Shown here piece after piece: positions 7,630-20,235 of a stretch of DNA of 64,000 nucleotides. The stretch spans positions 62,001 to 126,000 of the forward strand of contig JAFAZX010000012.1 of assembly GCA_019239425.1 (NCBI GenBank). The letters run 5' to 3'. Origin of the DNA: Acidobacteriota bacterium (GTDB lineage Bacteria; Acidobacteriota; Blastocatellia; Pyrinomonadales; Pyrinomonadaceae). Positions within the stretch are counted from its first letter, which is position 1; each line of letters starts with the position of its first letter. Below the pieces are notes generated by a model. It saw nothing but the letters and a program-made list of their open reading frames with translations, was not told the origin of the DNA and made no database searches. The translations under genes were made by a program, and so were the position numbers.

Positions 7630-9066
7630 CTAGCGCCAGCCGACCGAGCCGCGGACGGATTCGATGAGCTTCGCCGGGTCGTAGCCGACGCCGTCCTTGA
7701 AGACGACCTCGACCTTCTCGATGTCGCTGATGTTCACGGAAGGGTCGCCGCGCAGGACGACGAGGTCGGCGAGCTTGCCCGGCGCGACGGAGCCGATGGA
7801 GTCTGCCTCGCCGAGGTACTCGGCCGCGTTGAGCGTGCTGATGCGGATGGCCTCCAGAGGTGTGAAGCCGGCCTCGACGAGCAGAATGATTGCGCGCTGG
7901 CTGCCGAAGCCGGCGAGCGCGCCGCCGTTGCCCGTCGGGTCTGTGCCCGCCATCAGGCGGCCGCCCGCGCGCACGAACGCCAGCTCGAACTGCATCTCCT
8001 TCTTTAAGGCGACGGCCCAGGGCGAGTCCTTGCGCTCGGCCGCGCGCGTGCGCGAGACGAGGTAGGCGGCGCGCGCGTCCGGCGTGAGCGCGTCGAGCAC
8101 ACGCTGTTGGAGCGGCGGGCGGTCTGGGAGGAGCGCCTCGAAGACGGCGAGCGTCGAGGTGACGGCGACCTTGCGCGCGACGAGGTCTTGGATCATCTCG
8201 CGCACCGGCGCCGAGTCGATGTCGAGCTTCGTCAGGTTGTTGACGGTGTCGTTCTGCGGCGGGCAGACGTCGGGCTTCTTGCCGGGCACGAACTCCGTGT
8301 CCACGACGATGCCGTGTTCGAGGTTGTCGATGCCGAGCGCGGCGGCCTCGCGGAAGCCGACGGCGCAGAGGTGCCCCGTGACCTTGATGCCGCGCTTGTG
8401 CGCCTCTTGAATTGCCGCGCCCAGCTCGGCGCGGTCGATGTACATGTAGGCTTTAAAAGACGTGACGCCTTCGTCGGCCCACTGGTTGACCATGCGGCGC
8501 GCGTCGTCGGGGCCGGTGAGGACGTGGAACTGTGTGGCGAAGGCGCCTTTGCCGTCGAGGTAGGGGCCGGTGACGTGAACCTTCGGGCCGGGGATGCGCC
8601 CGGCGTCGATCATCTTCTTGAGGTTGAGGTCGGTGTAGGGCTCGACGCTCCCGGCCGTGCGCATCGAGGTCACGCCCGCGCCGAGGTAGAGGCGCGGGAA
8701 GCTCCAGCCCATCTCGTTGAAGAGCGCGAGCCGCCCCGTCGGGTAGAAGAGGTGTTCGTGCATCAGCACGAGCCCGGGGATGACGCTCCGCCCCGTCATG
8801 TCCAAGACCTTCGCGCCCTCGGGAATCTTCGCCGCGGGGGAAGGGCCGACCGACTGAACACGGCCGGCCGAGATGACGACCGTCTGATCCGCGAGCGCGG
8901 GCGCGCCCGTGCCGTCTATCACGCGGACGTGTGTGAGCGCGACCGCCGCGGCGTCAACGCTCACGAACGCGCGCGTCTCGTCCGAGAGGACGGGGCGCTC
9001 CTGCGCGGGTGCCGCGCCGGGCGTCAGTAGTAACAGAAGGCACAGGCCGAGGACAAACTTCCTCAT
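7630..9066 (-). CDS. Exported amidohydrolase (imidazolonepropionase/prolidase-like)
   Basis: A 478-residue metal-dependent hydrolase with a signal peptide (MRKFVLGLCLLLLLTPGAAP, cleavage after AQ). Amidohydrolase landmarks in order are PGLVLMHEHLF (the HxH metal pair), a Lys candidate in TSFKAYMYI, KVTGHLCAVG, DNLEHGIVV and MAGTDPTGNGG, then GSVAPGKLADLVVLRGDPS. It probably hydrolyses C-N bonds of small cyclic amides or peptides in the periplasm; the substrate is not evident. A GGAG Shine-Dalgarno lies 7 nt from the ATG. It is divergent from the gamma-glutamyltransferase gene, and both are exported hydrolases. Confidence 0.9.
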   Translation of the reverse strand: MRKFVLGLCLLLLLTPGAAPAQERPVLSDETRAFVSVDAAAVALTHVRVIDGTGAPALADQTVVISAGRVQSVGPSPAAKIPEGAKVLDMTGRSVIPGLVLMHEHLFYPTGRLALFNEMGWSFPRLYLGAGVTSMRTAGSVEPYTDLNLKKMIDAGRIPGPKVHVTGPYLDGKGAFATQFHVLTGPDDARRMVNQWADEGVTSFKAYMYIDRAELGAAIQEAHKRGIKVTGHLCAVGFREAAALGIDNLEHGIVVDTEFVPGKKPDVCPPQNDTVNNLTKLDIDSAPVREMIQDLVARKVAVTSTLAVFEALLPDRPPLQQRVLDALTPDARAAYLVSRTRAAERKDSPWAVALKKEMQFELAFVRAGGRLMAGTDPTGNGGALAGFGSQRAIILLVEAGFTPLEAIRISTLNAAEYLGEADSIGSVAPGKLADLVVLRGDPSVNISDIEKVEVVFKDGVGYDPAKLIESVRGSVGWR

Positions 9067-9173
9067 GTCACGACTCCTTGCCGCCGGTTTCTAATTTTCA
9101 CGGGCCGCGCCATAATAGCAGCAACCGCGGAAGAAGCGTTCTCGAATCACAAGGGCTCAAAACGGAGGGAGTG

Positions 9174-11114
9174 ATGGGTCTGAGGAAGCGACTGTTCACG
9201 ATTGCTCTGTCGGCGTTGACGCTGGCGCTGCCGGTTCAAACCCCGGCGCAGCGGACGCAGAAGCCGCCGTTGCACGGTCGGCACTGGATGGCGATTACGG
9301 GTAAGCCCTTGGGCGCGACGGCCGGCGCGATGGTCTTTCAGAAGGGCGGCAACGCCGTGGACGCCGCGTGCGCGATGATCGCCGCCACGGCGACGCTGTG
9401 GGACACGCTTAGTTGGGGCGGCGAGACGCAGGCGCTCATCTACGACCCGCACACGGGCAAGGTCATCGGCGTCAACGCGCTCGGCGTCGCCCCGACCGGC
9501 GCGACCGCCGAGTTCTACCGGTCGAAGAAGATGCAGTACCCGCCCGAGTACGGCCCGCTCGCGGCCGTCACGCCGGGCACGCCGGGCGGAATCCTTACGA
9601 TGCTCGCCGAGTACGGCAAGCTCAGTCTGAAGGACGTGCTCGACCCCGCCATCCAGCTCGCCGACGGCTTCCCCATCGAGGCGCAGCTCGCCAACACCAT
9701 CGAGCGCAACAAGGGCGAGATCAAGAAATGGCGCTACTCGCCCGCGGTCATGCTGCCGCACGCGGGCCAAAGGCGCGAGGCGCCCGAGCCGGGCGAAGTC
9801 TTCAAACAGCCCGACCTCGCCGCGACCCTGCGCAAGCTGGTCGAGGCCGAGCAGCAGGCCCTGGCCGCGGGCAAGGACAGGAGGGCCGCCATCTACGCCG
9901 CCTACGACCGTTTTTATAAGGGCGACATCGCACAGGAGATCGCGCGCGGCACGCAGGAGGATGGCGGGCTCATCACCACGCAAGACCTCGCCAACTGGAA
10001 GGTTCACATCGAGGAGCCGGTCAAAACCAGCTACAAAGGGATCGAAGTTTACAAGCTGTCGCAGTGGACGCAGGGGCCGGCGATGCTTCAGGCTTTGAAC
10101 ATCCTTGAGAACTTCGACCTGAAGGCGATGGGCTTCAACAGCTCGCGCTACGTCAACACCGTCTACCAGGCGATGAGCATGGCCTTCGCCGACCGCGATT
10201 TCTACTACGGCGACCCGTACTTTCCGCCCGAGGAGCCCCTCAAGGGGCTGCTCTCGAAGGAGTACGCGAAGCAGCGCGCCGCGAAGTTGAACCAGCAGCG
10301 CAACGACCCCAACGTCAAGCCCGGCGACCCCTACCCGTTCCAGGGCTCGCAGGCGAACCCTTTCAAAGACCTGCTCGACAAGTGGAGCCCGAACCCTCCC
10401 AACCCCTCGACGGCGCCCCGGCCCAACCAGGACACCGTCACTACGTCGGCGCTGACGCAACCCTCGGCGCCGCCTTCGGAGTTCACTCCGTCGGCTCAGC
10501 CTTCCGACGAGGATTTCAACCGCTCCTTCTACGCGGGCACGACCTCGGTCGAGGCGGCGGACGCCGAGGGCTGGGTCGTCTCGGTGACGCCGAGCGGCGG
10601 CTGGGTGCCCGCGGTCATCGCCGGGCACACGGGCGTCGGCCTGAGCCAGCGCGCGCAGAGCTTCGTGACCGACCCGGCGGAAGGCCCCTTCAACGTCATC
10701 GAGCCGGGCAAGCACCCGCGCGTCACGCTCACGCCGACGCTGGCGTTGAAGGAGGGCAAGCCCTACCTCGCCTTCGCCGTGCAGGGCGGCGACAGCCAGG
10801 ATCAGAACCTCTTGCAGTTCTTCCTCGACATCGTCGAGTTCGGCATGACGGTGCAGGAGGCGACCGAGGCGCCCAACGTCAACAGCTTCCAGATGCGCAG
10901 CTCCTTCGGCGCGCACGAGACGCGGCCCGGCCGCATCCTGCTCGCCGACGCGATGCCGCCCTGGGTGCGCACGGAGCTGCGCCGCATGGGCTACGAGGAG
11001 ACGTTTGAGGAGCGCACCTCCGGCCCCATCAACGCCATCCTCCTCGACCGCGCGCACGGCACGCTGTGGGGCGGTTCGAGCAACCACGGCGAGGACTACG
11101 GCGTCGCCTGGTAG
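9174..11114 (+). CDS. ggt: Gamma-glutamyltranspeptidase (glutathione hydrolase)
   Basis: A 646-residue periplasmic Ntn-hydrolase that cleaves gamma-glutamyl bonds, processed into two chains by autoproteolysis. The ATG at 9174 follows GGAGGGAG. A signal peptide spans about residues 1-26. FQKGGNAVDAACAMIAATAT and AAVTPGTPGGILTMLAEYGK are family motifs. The nucleophile Thr is about residue 456 in AGTTSVEAAD, where the small chain should begin. A Pro/Ser/Thr-rich stretch around residues 403-445 sits just before that cleavage site and makes the precursor longer than the roughly 580-residue E. coli enzyme. Confidence 0.93.
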   Translation: MGLRKRLFTIALSALTLALPVQTPAQRTQKPPLHGRHWMAITGKPLGATAGAMVFQKGGNAVDAACAMIAATATLWDTLSWGGETQALIYDPHTGKVIGVNALGVAPTGATAEFYRSKKMQYPPEYGPLAAVTPGTPGGILTMLAEYGKLSLKDVLDPAIQLADGFPIEAQLANTIERNKGEIKKWRYSPAVMLPHAGQRREAPEPGEVFKQPDLAATLRKLVEAEQQALAAGKDRRAAIYAAYDRFYKGDIAQEIARGTQEDGGLITTQDLANWKVHIEEPVKTSYKGIEVYKLSQWTQGPAMLQALNILENFDLKAMGFNSSRYVNTVYQAMSMAFADRDFYYGDPYFPPEEPLKGLLSKEYAKQRAAKLNQQRNDPNVKPGDPYPFQGSQANPFKDLLDKWSPNPPNPSTAPRPNQDTVTTSALTQPSAPPSEFTPSAQPSDEDFNRSFYAGTTSVEAADAEGWVVSVTPSGGWVPAVIAGHTGVGLSQRAQSFVTDPAEGPFNVIEPGKHPRVTLTPTLALKEGKPYLAFAVQGGDSQDQNLLQFFLDIVEFGMTVQEATEAPNVNSFQMRSSFGAHETRPGRILLADAMPPWVRTELRRMGYEETFEERTSGPINAILLDRAHGTLWGGSSNHGEDYGVAW

Positions 11115-11191
11115 CGCGGCGGACGGGGGCTTTCAGCCCACCTAAACTGTTGGTTTGACAGAGCAAAAAGGCCCGCCCGCGGGCGAGCCGG

Positions 11192-11234
11192 CCCGGCCCT
11201 TCGCGCATCTAAGCGGGGGCCGGGTTTGCATTTT
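11192..11234 (+). terminator. Candidate Rho-independent terminator after ggt
   Basis: CCCGGCCC (11192-11199) pairs with GGGCCGGG (11217-11224), followed by TTTGCATTTT. A second GC palindrome (GCCCGC-CC-GCGGGC) lies just upstream. The long loop and broken T tract lower confidence. Confidence 0.5.
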
Positions 11235-11332
11235 CGGTGAAAACTTGAGATTAGTAGAAAAAGGTTAACAGTCGCTCGCGCCCGGCCTTCTGCTCCTTTT
11301 GAAGGGCGCGACTTTTAATAAAGGAAGAATTG

Positions 11333-13894
<2,562 letters not shown>

Positions 13895-13914
13895 GGTCGG
13901 TCGATAACAACGTA

Positions 13915-13958
13915 ACGGAGGGCGCGACGGTTAAGGTCGCGCCCTCCGTTTGTGTTTT
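13915..13958 (+). terminator. Rho-independent terminator after topA
   Basis: A 14-bp perfect stem, ACGGAGGGCGCGAC (13915-13928) with its complement at 13936-13949, a 7-nt loop and a T-rich tail (TTTGTGTTTT). It lies 20 nt past the topA stop codon. Confidence 0.92.
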
Positions 13959-14065
13959 CCCGTCCAGCAATTTAAATTTAATCCACACTGTAACCTTCGT
14001 CCGGGCGGGCGCCTCTCTTTGGTAAGAGACCGCACATCCAGACTTTCGCAGGAGACCACGTCAAG

Positions 14066-15814
14066 ATGAATACGAGACGCCGGAACGCGGCTGCGCTCTT
14101 GTGCGCGCTGCTGCTCTGCTCGAACCTTCCCGCGCGGGCGCAGACGCCGACCCCGGCCCCGACGCCCGACCCGAACGACCCCGTCCAGCGCATACGCGAC
14201 GAGGGCCTGAACCGCTCGCAGGTGATGCAGACACTCAACTACCTGACGAACGTCATCGGGCCGCGCCTGACGGGCTCGCCCAACATGCGCCGCGCCAACG
14301 AGTGGACGCGCGACCGGCTCACTTCGTGGGGGCTCGTCAACGCGAAGCTCGAACCGTGGGGCGCGTTCGGCCGCGGGTGGGTCTTGAAGCGCTTCGAGGC
14401 CGGCGTGGTCGAGCCGCAGGCGTTCCCGCTCAACGCCTACCCGAAGGCTTGGTCGCCCGCGACCGCGGGGCCGCTCACGGCTGAGGTCGTCTACATTGAC
14501 GCGAAGGACGAGCAGGGCTTGCAGAAGTTCAAGGGGCAGCTCCGCGGCAAGATCGTCCTCAACGGCGCGGTGCGCGACCCGGCGGCGCACTTCGACCCGG
14601 AGGGCACGCGCCAGACCGAGAAGCAGTTGCTCGACCTCGCCAACTCGCCCGACCCCTCCACGCAGCCCGCGCGCCCGCGCGGCGGGCCGCCGTCCGAGAT
14701 GCGCGCGGCCCTGCGCTTCGCCTCGCAGAAGTGGAACTTCTTCCAGCAGGAGGGCGCCGCGCTCGTCATCGACCCGAGCCGCGGCGACGGCGGCAACATC
14801 TTCGTCCAGCAGGCGACGGTGCCGCAGCCGCTCCCCGCGGATCAGCAGGCGCAGAACGCCGTGCTCGACCGCGCCCCGGGCGCGCCGCCGCAGGTTCGCG
14901 CGTGGGAGAAGACGGCGCCGAAGTTCGCGCCGCAGGTCGTGCTCTCCATCGAGCACTACAACCGCCTCGCGCGCATGCTCGAAGCCGGCGAGCACGTCCG
15001 CCTCTCCGTCAACCTCGACGCGCAGTTTTTGGACGAAGACCCGACGGCCTACAACACCGTCGCGGAGATTCCCGGCACCGACGTGAAGGACGAGGTCGTC
15101 ATGCTCGGCGGCCACATGGATTCGTGGCACGGCGGGACGGGCGCGACCGACAACGGCGCGGGCGTCGCCGTCGCGATGGAGGCGGTGAGGATTCTGAAGG
15201 CGCTCAATCTTCAACCGCGCCGCACGATCCGCATCGCCCTGTGGAGCGGGGAAGAGGAGGGCCTGCTCGGCTCGCGCGCGTACGTCGAGCAGCACTTCGG
15301 GAAGCTTGAGACGCCCCCGCCGGCCCCGCCCGGCGCGGCCGAAGGCCAGCCCGCGCCGCGGCCGACGCCCACGCCGCTCGCGCGGCTCACGACGAAGCCC
15401 GAGTACGAGAAGCTCTCGGCCTACTTCAACCTCGACAACGGGACGGGGCGCATCCGCGGCGTCTACATGCAGGGCAACGAGCTGGTGCGCCCGTACTTCC
15501 GCCAGTGGCTCGCGCCCTTCGCCGACCTCGGCGCGCAGACCCTGACGCTCGCCAACACCGGCAGCACCGACCACGTCCCCTTCGACACCATCGGCCTGCC
15601 CGGCTTCCAGTTCATCCAGGACACCATCGAGTACAACGCGCGCACGCACCACTCGACGCAGGACACCTACGAGCGCATCCAGCCCGACGACGTGAAGCAG
15701 GCCGCCGTCATCATGGCCGCCTTCGTCTACCAGACCGCCATGCTCGACGAGCGCCTGCCGCGCAAGCCCGCGCCGGGGACGCCGGGGCGCGAGTCCACTT
15801 CACTCCGCCGCTGA
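14066..15814 (+). CDS. Exported M28-family zinc peptidase (first of tandem pair)
   Basis: A 582-residue protein with a signal peptide (about 1-26, ending RAQ) and a Pro/Thr-rich linker, then a PA-like insert and an M28 aminopeptidase core. Di-zinc ligand motifs are [20 protein letters not shown] (His and bridging Asp), [15 protein letters not shown] (general-base Glu and ligand Glu), [15 protein letters not shown] (Asp) and [13 protein letters not shown] (His). A Pro-rich linker interrupts the catalytic domain around residues 415-435. It probably cleaves peptides in the periplasm. The next gene is a close paralogue in the same order and orientation. Confidence 0.93.
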   Translation: MNTRRRNAAALLCALLLCSNLPARAQTPTPAPTPDPNDPVQRIRDEGLNRSQVMQTLNYLTNVIGPRLTGSPNMRRANEWTRDRLTSWGLVNAKLEPWGAFGRGWVLKRFEAGVVEPQAFPLNAYPKAWSPATAGPLTAEVVYIDAKDEQGLQKFKGQLRGKIVLNGAVRDPAAHFDPEGTRQTEKQLLDLANSPDPSTQPARPRGGPPSEMRAALRFASQKWNFFQQEGAALVIDPSRGDGGNIFVQQATVPQPLPADQQAQNAVLDRAPGAPPQVRAWEKTAPKFAPQVVLSIEHYNRLARMLEAGEHVRLSVNLDAQFLDEDPTAYNTVAEIPGTDVKDEVVMLGGHMDSWHGGTGATDNGAGVAVAMEAVRILKALNLQPRRTIRIALWSGEEEGLLGSRAYVEQHFGKLETPPPAPPGAAEGQPAPRPTPTPLARLTTKPEYEKLSAYFNLDNGTGRIRGVYMQGNELVRPYFRQWLAPFADLGAQTLTLANTGSTDHVPFDTIGLPGFQFIQDTIEYNARTHHSTQDTYERIQPDDVKQAAVIMAAFVYQTAMLDERLPRKPAPGTPGRESTSLRR

Positions 15815-15832
15815 CCCCTGAAGGATTTAATG

Positions 15833-15908
15833 ATTGGGTCATCGGCTCATCGATTCATCGAAGAAGGCCGGGCAGTCCTCCGATGAATCGATGAGCCGAT
15901 GACCCAAT
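15833..15908. repeat. Octamer-word hairpin 5 (TCATCGGC/TCATCGAT type)
   Basis: Perfect 28-bp inverted repeat, arms 15833-15860 and 15881-15908, with a 20-nt loop. The arms contain tandem 8-nt words TCATCGGC, TCATCGAT and TCATCG. It lies between the two tandem M28 peptidase genes. Confidence 0.92.
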
Positions 15909-16023
15909 GAATCAATCCCTTTTGAAACTTTCCGCCGCCCCCTGCGGTATACTCACCCTCCCGCGGACGAGCCTTAGACAACACGTCGGACGGAAGTACA
16001 ACTTTGAGGAGAATTTTGCCCAC

Positions 16024-17835
16024 ATGAAGAGACGCAAGGCAGCCGCCGCACTGCTCTTATTCGCGCTGCTCTCGCCGCACGCGACCGCGCTGCGCGCGCA
16101 GACCCAACCGCAGCCCGCGCCGACGCCCGACGACGTGATCGAGCGCATCAAGGACGAGGGGCTCAACCGCTCCCAGTTGATGCAGACGCTCGAATACCTG
16201 ACCGACGTCATCGGGCCGCGCCTCACCGGCTCGCCCGCGCTCAAGCGCGCCAACGGTTGGACGCGCGACCGCCTGACGCAGTGGGGCTTGCAGAACGCGC
16301 ACCTCGAACCGTGGGGGCCGTTCGGGCGCGGCTGGACGCTCAAGCGCTTCTCGGCCGAGGTCGTCGAGCCGCAGGCGTTCCCCCTGCTCGCCTACCCGCG
16401 CGCGTGGTCGCCGGGGCTCGACGCCCCGCTCACGGCCGACCTCGTCGTCGTGGACGCGAAGAACGAGGAGGAGTTGCAGAAGTACAAGGGGCAGCTCCGC
16501 GGCAAGATCGTGCTGGCCGGCACCGAGCGCCAGCTCAAGCCGCTCTTCGAGCCGAGGGCGACGCGCCTCAGCGAGAAGCAGTTGCTCGAACTTTCGGACG
16601 CGCCCGACCCCGCGCTCCTGCCGCGCCCCCCGCGCCGGCAGCCGTCGCCCGAGCAGATCGCGGCCTTCCGCTTCAACGACCGCAAGGCGCAGTTCTTCTC
16701 CGAAGAGGGCGTCGCGCTGCTCGTCGGCTCAAGCCCCGCGGGCGACGGCGGCATGTTGCAGTTCGTCCAGTCGGCCTCCGTGCCGCAGCCTTCAGACACG
16801 CCCTTCGACAAGCGCAAGCAGCCCTGGGAGAAGGACGCGCCGAAAATCATCCCGCAGATCGCGCTCTCGAACGACCACTACAACCGCCTCGCGCGCATGC
16901 TCCGCCAGGGCGAGAAGGTACGGCTTTCCGTCAACTTGCAGGTCGAGTTCGACGACTCAGACCCGATGAGCTACAACACCATCGCCGAGATACCGGGCAC
17001 TGACTTGAAGGACGAGGTCGTCATGCTCGGCGCGCACCTCGACTCGTGGCACACGGCGACGGGCGCGACCGACAACGGCGCGGGCGTCGCCGTCATGATG
17101 GAGGCCGTGCGGATTCTGAAGGCGCTCAATCTTCAACCGCGCCGCACCGTCCGCATCGCGCTGTGGAGCGGCGAGGAGCAGGGGCTGCTCGGCTCGAAGT
17201 TTTACGTCCGCGAGCACTTCGGCCCGCTGCCCGCGCCGACCCCGGTCGCCGCGGGCGCGACGCCGCCCGACGCCGCTGCCGCCGCGGTCGCCGAGAAGAC
17301 CGGCCGGACGCCGAAGAAGCGCGAGGCGCGCGAGGCGGCCGCGAAGACCCCGGCCGCGCAGCCGACGCCCGCCGCGCCGGCGCCCACGCCCGCGCCGCCC
17401 GGCGCGCGCTTCAAGCCCGAGCACGCGCGCCTCAACGTCTACTTCAACACCGACAGCGGGACGGGCGCCATCCGCGGCGTCTACCTGCAAGGGAACGAGG
17501 CGCTGCGCCCCACGTTCCGCCGCTGGCTGCTGCCCTTCGCGCAGTTGAAGGTCGGCGACACGCCCTACACGGCGACGACCGTCACGGCCGCCGACTCCGG
17601 CGGCTCCGACTTCCTCTCCTTCGACGCCGCCGGCCTCAACGGCATCGACTTCCTCCAGGACGAGATGGAATACGGCACGCGCACCTGGCACTCGAACCAG
17701 GACAACTACGACCGCGCCGTCCCCGAAGACCTCAAGCAGGCCGCCGTCATCGTCGCCGCCTTCGTCTACAACGCCGCCATGATGGACGGCACGCTCCCGC
17801 GCAAGCCGTTCAAGGGAGTAGACAGTAGTCAGTAG
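16024..17835 (+). CDS. Exported M28-family zinc peptidase (second of tandem pair)
   Basis: A 603-residue paralogue of the preceding gene, starting at the ATG at 16024 after GAGGAG. It has a signal peptide (MKRRKAAAALLLFALLSPHA, cleavage after RAQ). Metal-site motifs are [50 protein letters not shown] and TRTWHSNQDNYDR. A larger Ala/Pro/Lys-rich linker (about residues 408-460) splits the catalytic domain. Its last five codons and TAG stop (FKGVDSSQ end) lie inside a repeat arm. Tandem duplication with diverged linkers suggests different substrates. Confidence 0.92.
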   Translation: MKRRKAAAALLLFALLSPHATALRAQTQPQPAPTPDDVIERIKDEGLNRSQLMQTLEYLTDVIGPRLTGSPALKRANGWTRDRLTQWGLQNAHLEPWGPFGRGWTLKRFSAEVVEPQAFPLLAYPRAWSPGLDAPLTADLVVVDAKNEEELQKYKGQLRGKIVLAGTERQLKPLFEPRATRLSEKQLLELSDAPDPALLPRPPRRQPSPEQIAAFRFNDRKAQFFSEEGVALLVGSSPAGDGGMLQFVQSASVPQPSDTPFDKRKQPWEKDAPKIIPQIALSNDHYNRLARMLRQGEKVRLSVNLQVEFDDSDPMSYNTIAEIPGTDLKDEVVMLGAHLDSWHTATGATDNGAGVAVMMEAVRILKALNLQPRRTVRIALWSGEEQGLLGSKFYVREHFGPLPAPTPVAAGATPPDAAAAAVAEKTGRTPKKREAREAAAKTPAAQPTPAAPAPTPAPPGARFKPEHARLNVYFNTDSGTGAIRGVYLQGNEALRPTFRRWLLPFAQLKVGDTPYTATTVTAADSGGSDFLSFDAAGLNGIDFLQDEMEYGTRTWHSNQDNYDRAVPEDLKQAAVIVAAFVYNAAMMDGTLPRKPFKGVDSSQ

Positions 17836-17907
17836 AAGAACCAAGCGGCGCGCCCGGCCCCAAGGCTGAGACGCGCCGCTCCTCTTTTTCTACTGCCTAC
17901 TGCCTAC
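17818..17907. repeat. Heptamer-word hairpin 6 (GGCAGTA-like type) enclosing a terminator
   Basis: Arms 17818-17837 and 17888-17907 are 20 nt with two mismatches, built from GTAGNCA-type 7-nt words. The region between holds a GC-rich terminator hairpin. It lies between convergent genes; the left arm contains the stop codon of the M28 gene. Confidence 0.8.
17844..17889 (+). terminator. Rho-independent terminator after the M28 pair
   Basis: AGCGGCGC (17844-17851) pairs with GCGCCGCT (17873-17880), followed by CCTCTTTTT. It is nested within repeat hairpin 6. Confidence 0.7.
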
Positions 17908-17924
17908 TTCTTTCTGCCTCCTCC

Positions 17925-19217
17925 CTAATACTTCCCCGAGGCGAGGTATTCCGTGAGATAGCGGCGGAGCTTGTCGCGGTTCGCTTTGCGGTACTCGACG
18001 TAGTCCTGCGCGATGCCCTCGTCGGCGCGCGCGAAGAGGACGTAGGCTTCGAGCAGGCCGGCCTCTTCGAGCTGCACGAGCACCTGCAAGTCCTGCGAGA
18101 GCTGCTTGACCTTGCCCGCCTTCTGCTGTTCGCGCACGGACTGGATGACGCCGCGCAGGGCGTCCGCCTCCTCGCGCAGGCTGTGGCGGTAGGTCTTCTC
18201 GCCGGGGTGCGCCTTCCTGAACTTCTCGTAGTCGTTCGTCGTCCACGCCGCGCGCGTCAGCCCGTACATCATCCACGCCGCGCGCCCGTCGTCCGACTTC
18301 TCTAACGACTTCGGGTCGATGGTGATGGTCATCTCGTTGTCCTTCATCGGCGTGACGGTCTGCTGCACGTCGATCTTCGGGTGGGCGAGGCGCACGTTGT
18401 ACTTCCGGCCCCACTGCACGAGCCCGACCCGCGCCTGGCGCGAGTAGGGATCGGCCACGATTGCGTCCACGTAGTGGTCGCGCGACTCGTCGCGCTTGTC
18501 CTGCCCCATCATCAGCGCGTCGCCCCAGTAGCGGTGCGCCGTCTCGCGGTCGGCGTCGATCCGGACGGCCTTCGCGAACCACTCGCCGGCCTGCGTCATC
18601 AGCTCGTCCTTCCGGCGCGCGTCCGGTTCGAGGTACCCCTTCTTGAAGTACATGTCGCCCGCGTAGAGCGCCGCCGCGTAGAGCAGCGGGTCGAGTTCGA
18701 GCGCGCGCTGGTAGGCGGCGAGCGCCTTGTCGAGGTCGCCGCGCACGAACGCGTCCTCGCCCTCGCGCATGGCCTTCTCGGCGTTGATGACGTTCGAGAA
18801 GGGCACGTCGGTCGCGGCGGACGCGACACCCGCTTCGAGCAGGCCGAGGGTCATCACCGTCAGGGAGCTGTTGTCTCCCGCCTGCCGCGCCCTCCTCAGG
18901 ACTTGCGTGGCGCGCTCCCGCAACTGCGCGCGCTGGGCCGGGTCTTTGACCGAGGCCGTCGTCGCGTAGAGCGAAAAGCCGAGGCTGCCGAGCACCGCCG
19001 GGTCGTTCGGGTACTTCTCGGCGAGCTTCTCGAGCAGCGGCGTCGCCTCGACGAAGTTCTGGGCCTCGTAGAGCTTTAAGGCGCGCGCGCGCTCGGGGTC
19101 GTCCTGCCGGCCGAGCGCGGGGAGGGCCGCGCCGGCCGCCAAGGCCAGCACGGCCGCGAAGCAGAGCCTGAGGGCGGCGGCCCCGACTCGCCGCGAAGCG
19201 GTTCTGTCTGTGAGCAT
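17925..19217 (-). CDS. Exported TPR-repeat protein, function unknown
   Basis: A 430-residue protein with an N-terminal signal or anchor helix (AALRLCFAAVLALAAGAALP) and tetratricopeptide-like repeats. Examples are ALKLYEAQNFVEATPLLEKL, GEDAFVRGDLDKALAAYQRA and the following LELDPLLYAAALYAGDMYFK. The C-terminal half is helical, with a long charged segment (about residues 330-400). AGAGGA precedes the ATG by 7 nt. TPRs usually mount protein partners; no partner is evident. It is convergent with the M28 pair. Confidence 0.78.
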   Translation of the reverse strand: MLTDRTASRRVGAAALRLCFAAVLALAAGAALPALGRQDDPERARALKLYEAQNFVEATPLLEKLAEKYPNDPAVLGSLGFSLYATTASVKDPAQRAQLRERATQVLRRARQAGDNSSLTVMTLGLLEAGVASAATDVPFSNVINAEKAMREGEDAFVRGDLDKALAAYQRALELDPLLYAAALYAGDMYFKKGYLEPDARRKDELMTQAGEWFAKAVRIDADRETAHRYWGDALMMGQDKRDESRDHYVDAIVADPYSRQARVGLVQWGRKYNVRLAHPKIDVQQTVTPMKDNEMTITIDPKSLEKSDDGRAAWMMYGLTRAAWTTNDYEKFRKAHPGEKTYRHSLREEADALRGVIQSVREQQKAGKVKQLSQDLQVLVQLEEAGLLEAYVLFARADEGIAQDYVEYRKANRDKLRRYLTEYLASGKY

Positions 19218-19330
19218 GGTGAATCCTCTTGCGGTTGGGTTGGAAAGAGACTTGCGACGGGAAACGCGGCAAGTCTATGTTCGCGGCACCCCGCTGTCAA
19301 CGTCTTTAAGGGCGGGCCGTTGACTATCGT

Positions 19331-20221
19331 CTACCGCTTTCCCTCCGGCACGTGCGGTTGCAGGCCCGTGCCGCCCTCGTCGAAGGTGACGCCGGCGGCG
19401 ACCTCTTCGGGGAGGCGCTCCCAGCCTTCTTCGGGCGTGTGGCGGAAGGTCTCGGCGTTGGCGCGGGCGTAGGCGCCGGCCTCCGCCTGCCAGACGCGGC
19501 GTTCGACCTGTATGTGCGGGTGCTTGAGGCGGATGACGTTGAAGGAGTTGGCCTCGCCGCGTCCGCGCGTCGAGGTGGCCGTGCCCGCCTGCACGAAGAG
19601 CGCGGAGTGCCCCTTAATCTTGTAGCGCTCGGCGGTGCGCCCCGTGTGGCTGACGTGCATGTGGCCGGCGAGCAGGAGGTCTGCGCCGCAGGCGGCGAAC
19701 GCCTCCATCGCCATCTCCGCGCGCCCGACGATCTCGCGCTCGTCCGCGCCCGCGGGCACGTCGAAAGGGTGGTGCGTGACGATGACCTTCAAGACCTCGT
19801 CCGGGTACTTGCACAGGCGCTCGCGCACCTCCGCGACCTGCCGCTCGTTGACGCGCCCGTACTTGCGCGTCAGCGAGCGCGCCGTGTTGACGCCCGCGAC
19901 CACCATCTCCTCGTCCTCGTAAGTGGGCTCGACCTCTTCGGAGATGAAGCGCCGCCACTTGTCGAGCGGCCGCGCGAACCGCTCGACCACGTCGTAGAGA
20001 GGCACGTCGTGGTTGCCGGGGACGACGACTTGCGGCTTCGGCAAACGATCCAGGAAGGCGCGCGCCTCCTCGAACTGCTGCGAGCGCGCGCGCTGCGTCA
20101 GGTCGCCCGAGACGACGACCAGCGTGGGCGCGGCCTCGTTCACGGCCTCGACCAGAGGCTCCACGAGCGCCGCGTCGATGCGCCCGAAGTGCAGGTCTGA
20201 GAGATGGACAATCTTGCGCAT
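19331..20221 (-). CDS. Calcineurin-type metallophosphoesterase (CpdA-like)
   Basis: A 296-residue dinuclear-metal phosphoesterase. Landmark motifs in order are HLSDLHFGRI (D-x-H), VVVSGDLTQRA (GD), VVPGNHDVPLYD (GNHD), IVTHHPFDVP and LLLAGHMHVSHTG (GHxH). The N-terminal layout matches class III cyclic-nucleotide phosphodiesterases and related exonuclease-like enzymes, but the substrate cannot be told. It lies downstream of a lipid kinase gene, separated by an octamer hairpin. Confidence 0.88.
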   Translation of the reverse strand: MRKIVHLSDLHFGRIDAALVEPLVEAVNEAAPTLVVVSGDLTQRARSQQFEEARAFLDRLPKPQVVVPGNHDVPLYDVVERFARPLDKWRRFISEEVEPTYEDEEMVVAGVNTARSLTRKYGRVNERQVAEVRERLCKYPDEVLKVIVTHHPFDVPAGADEREIVGRAEMAMEAFAACGADLLLAGHMHVSHTGRTAERYKIKGHSALFVQAGTATSTRGRGEANSFNVIRLKHPHIQVERRVWQAEAGAYARANAETFRHTPEEGWERLPEEVAAGVTFDEGGTGLQPHVPEGKR

Positions 20222-20235
20222 AGTTTTGACCAGCA

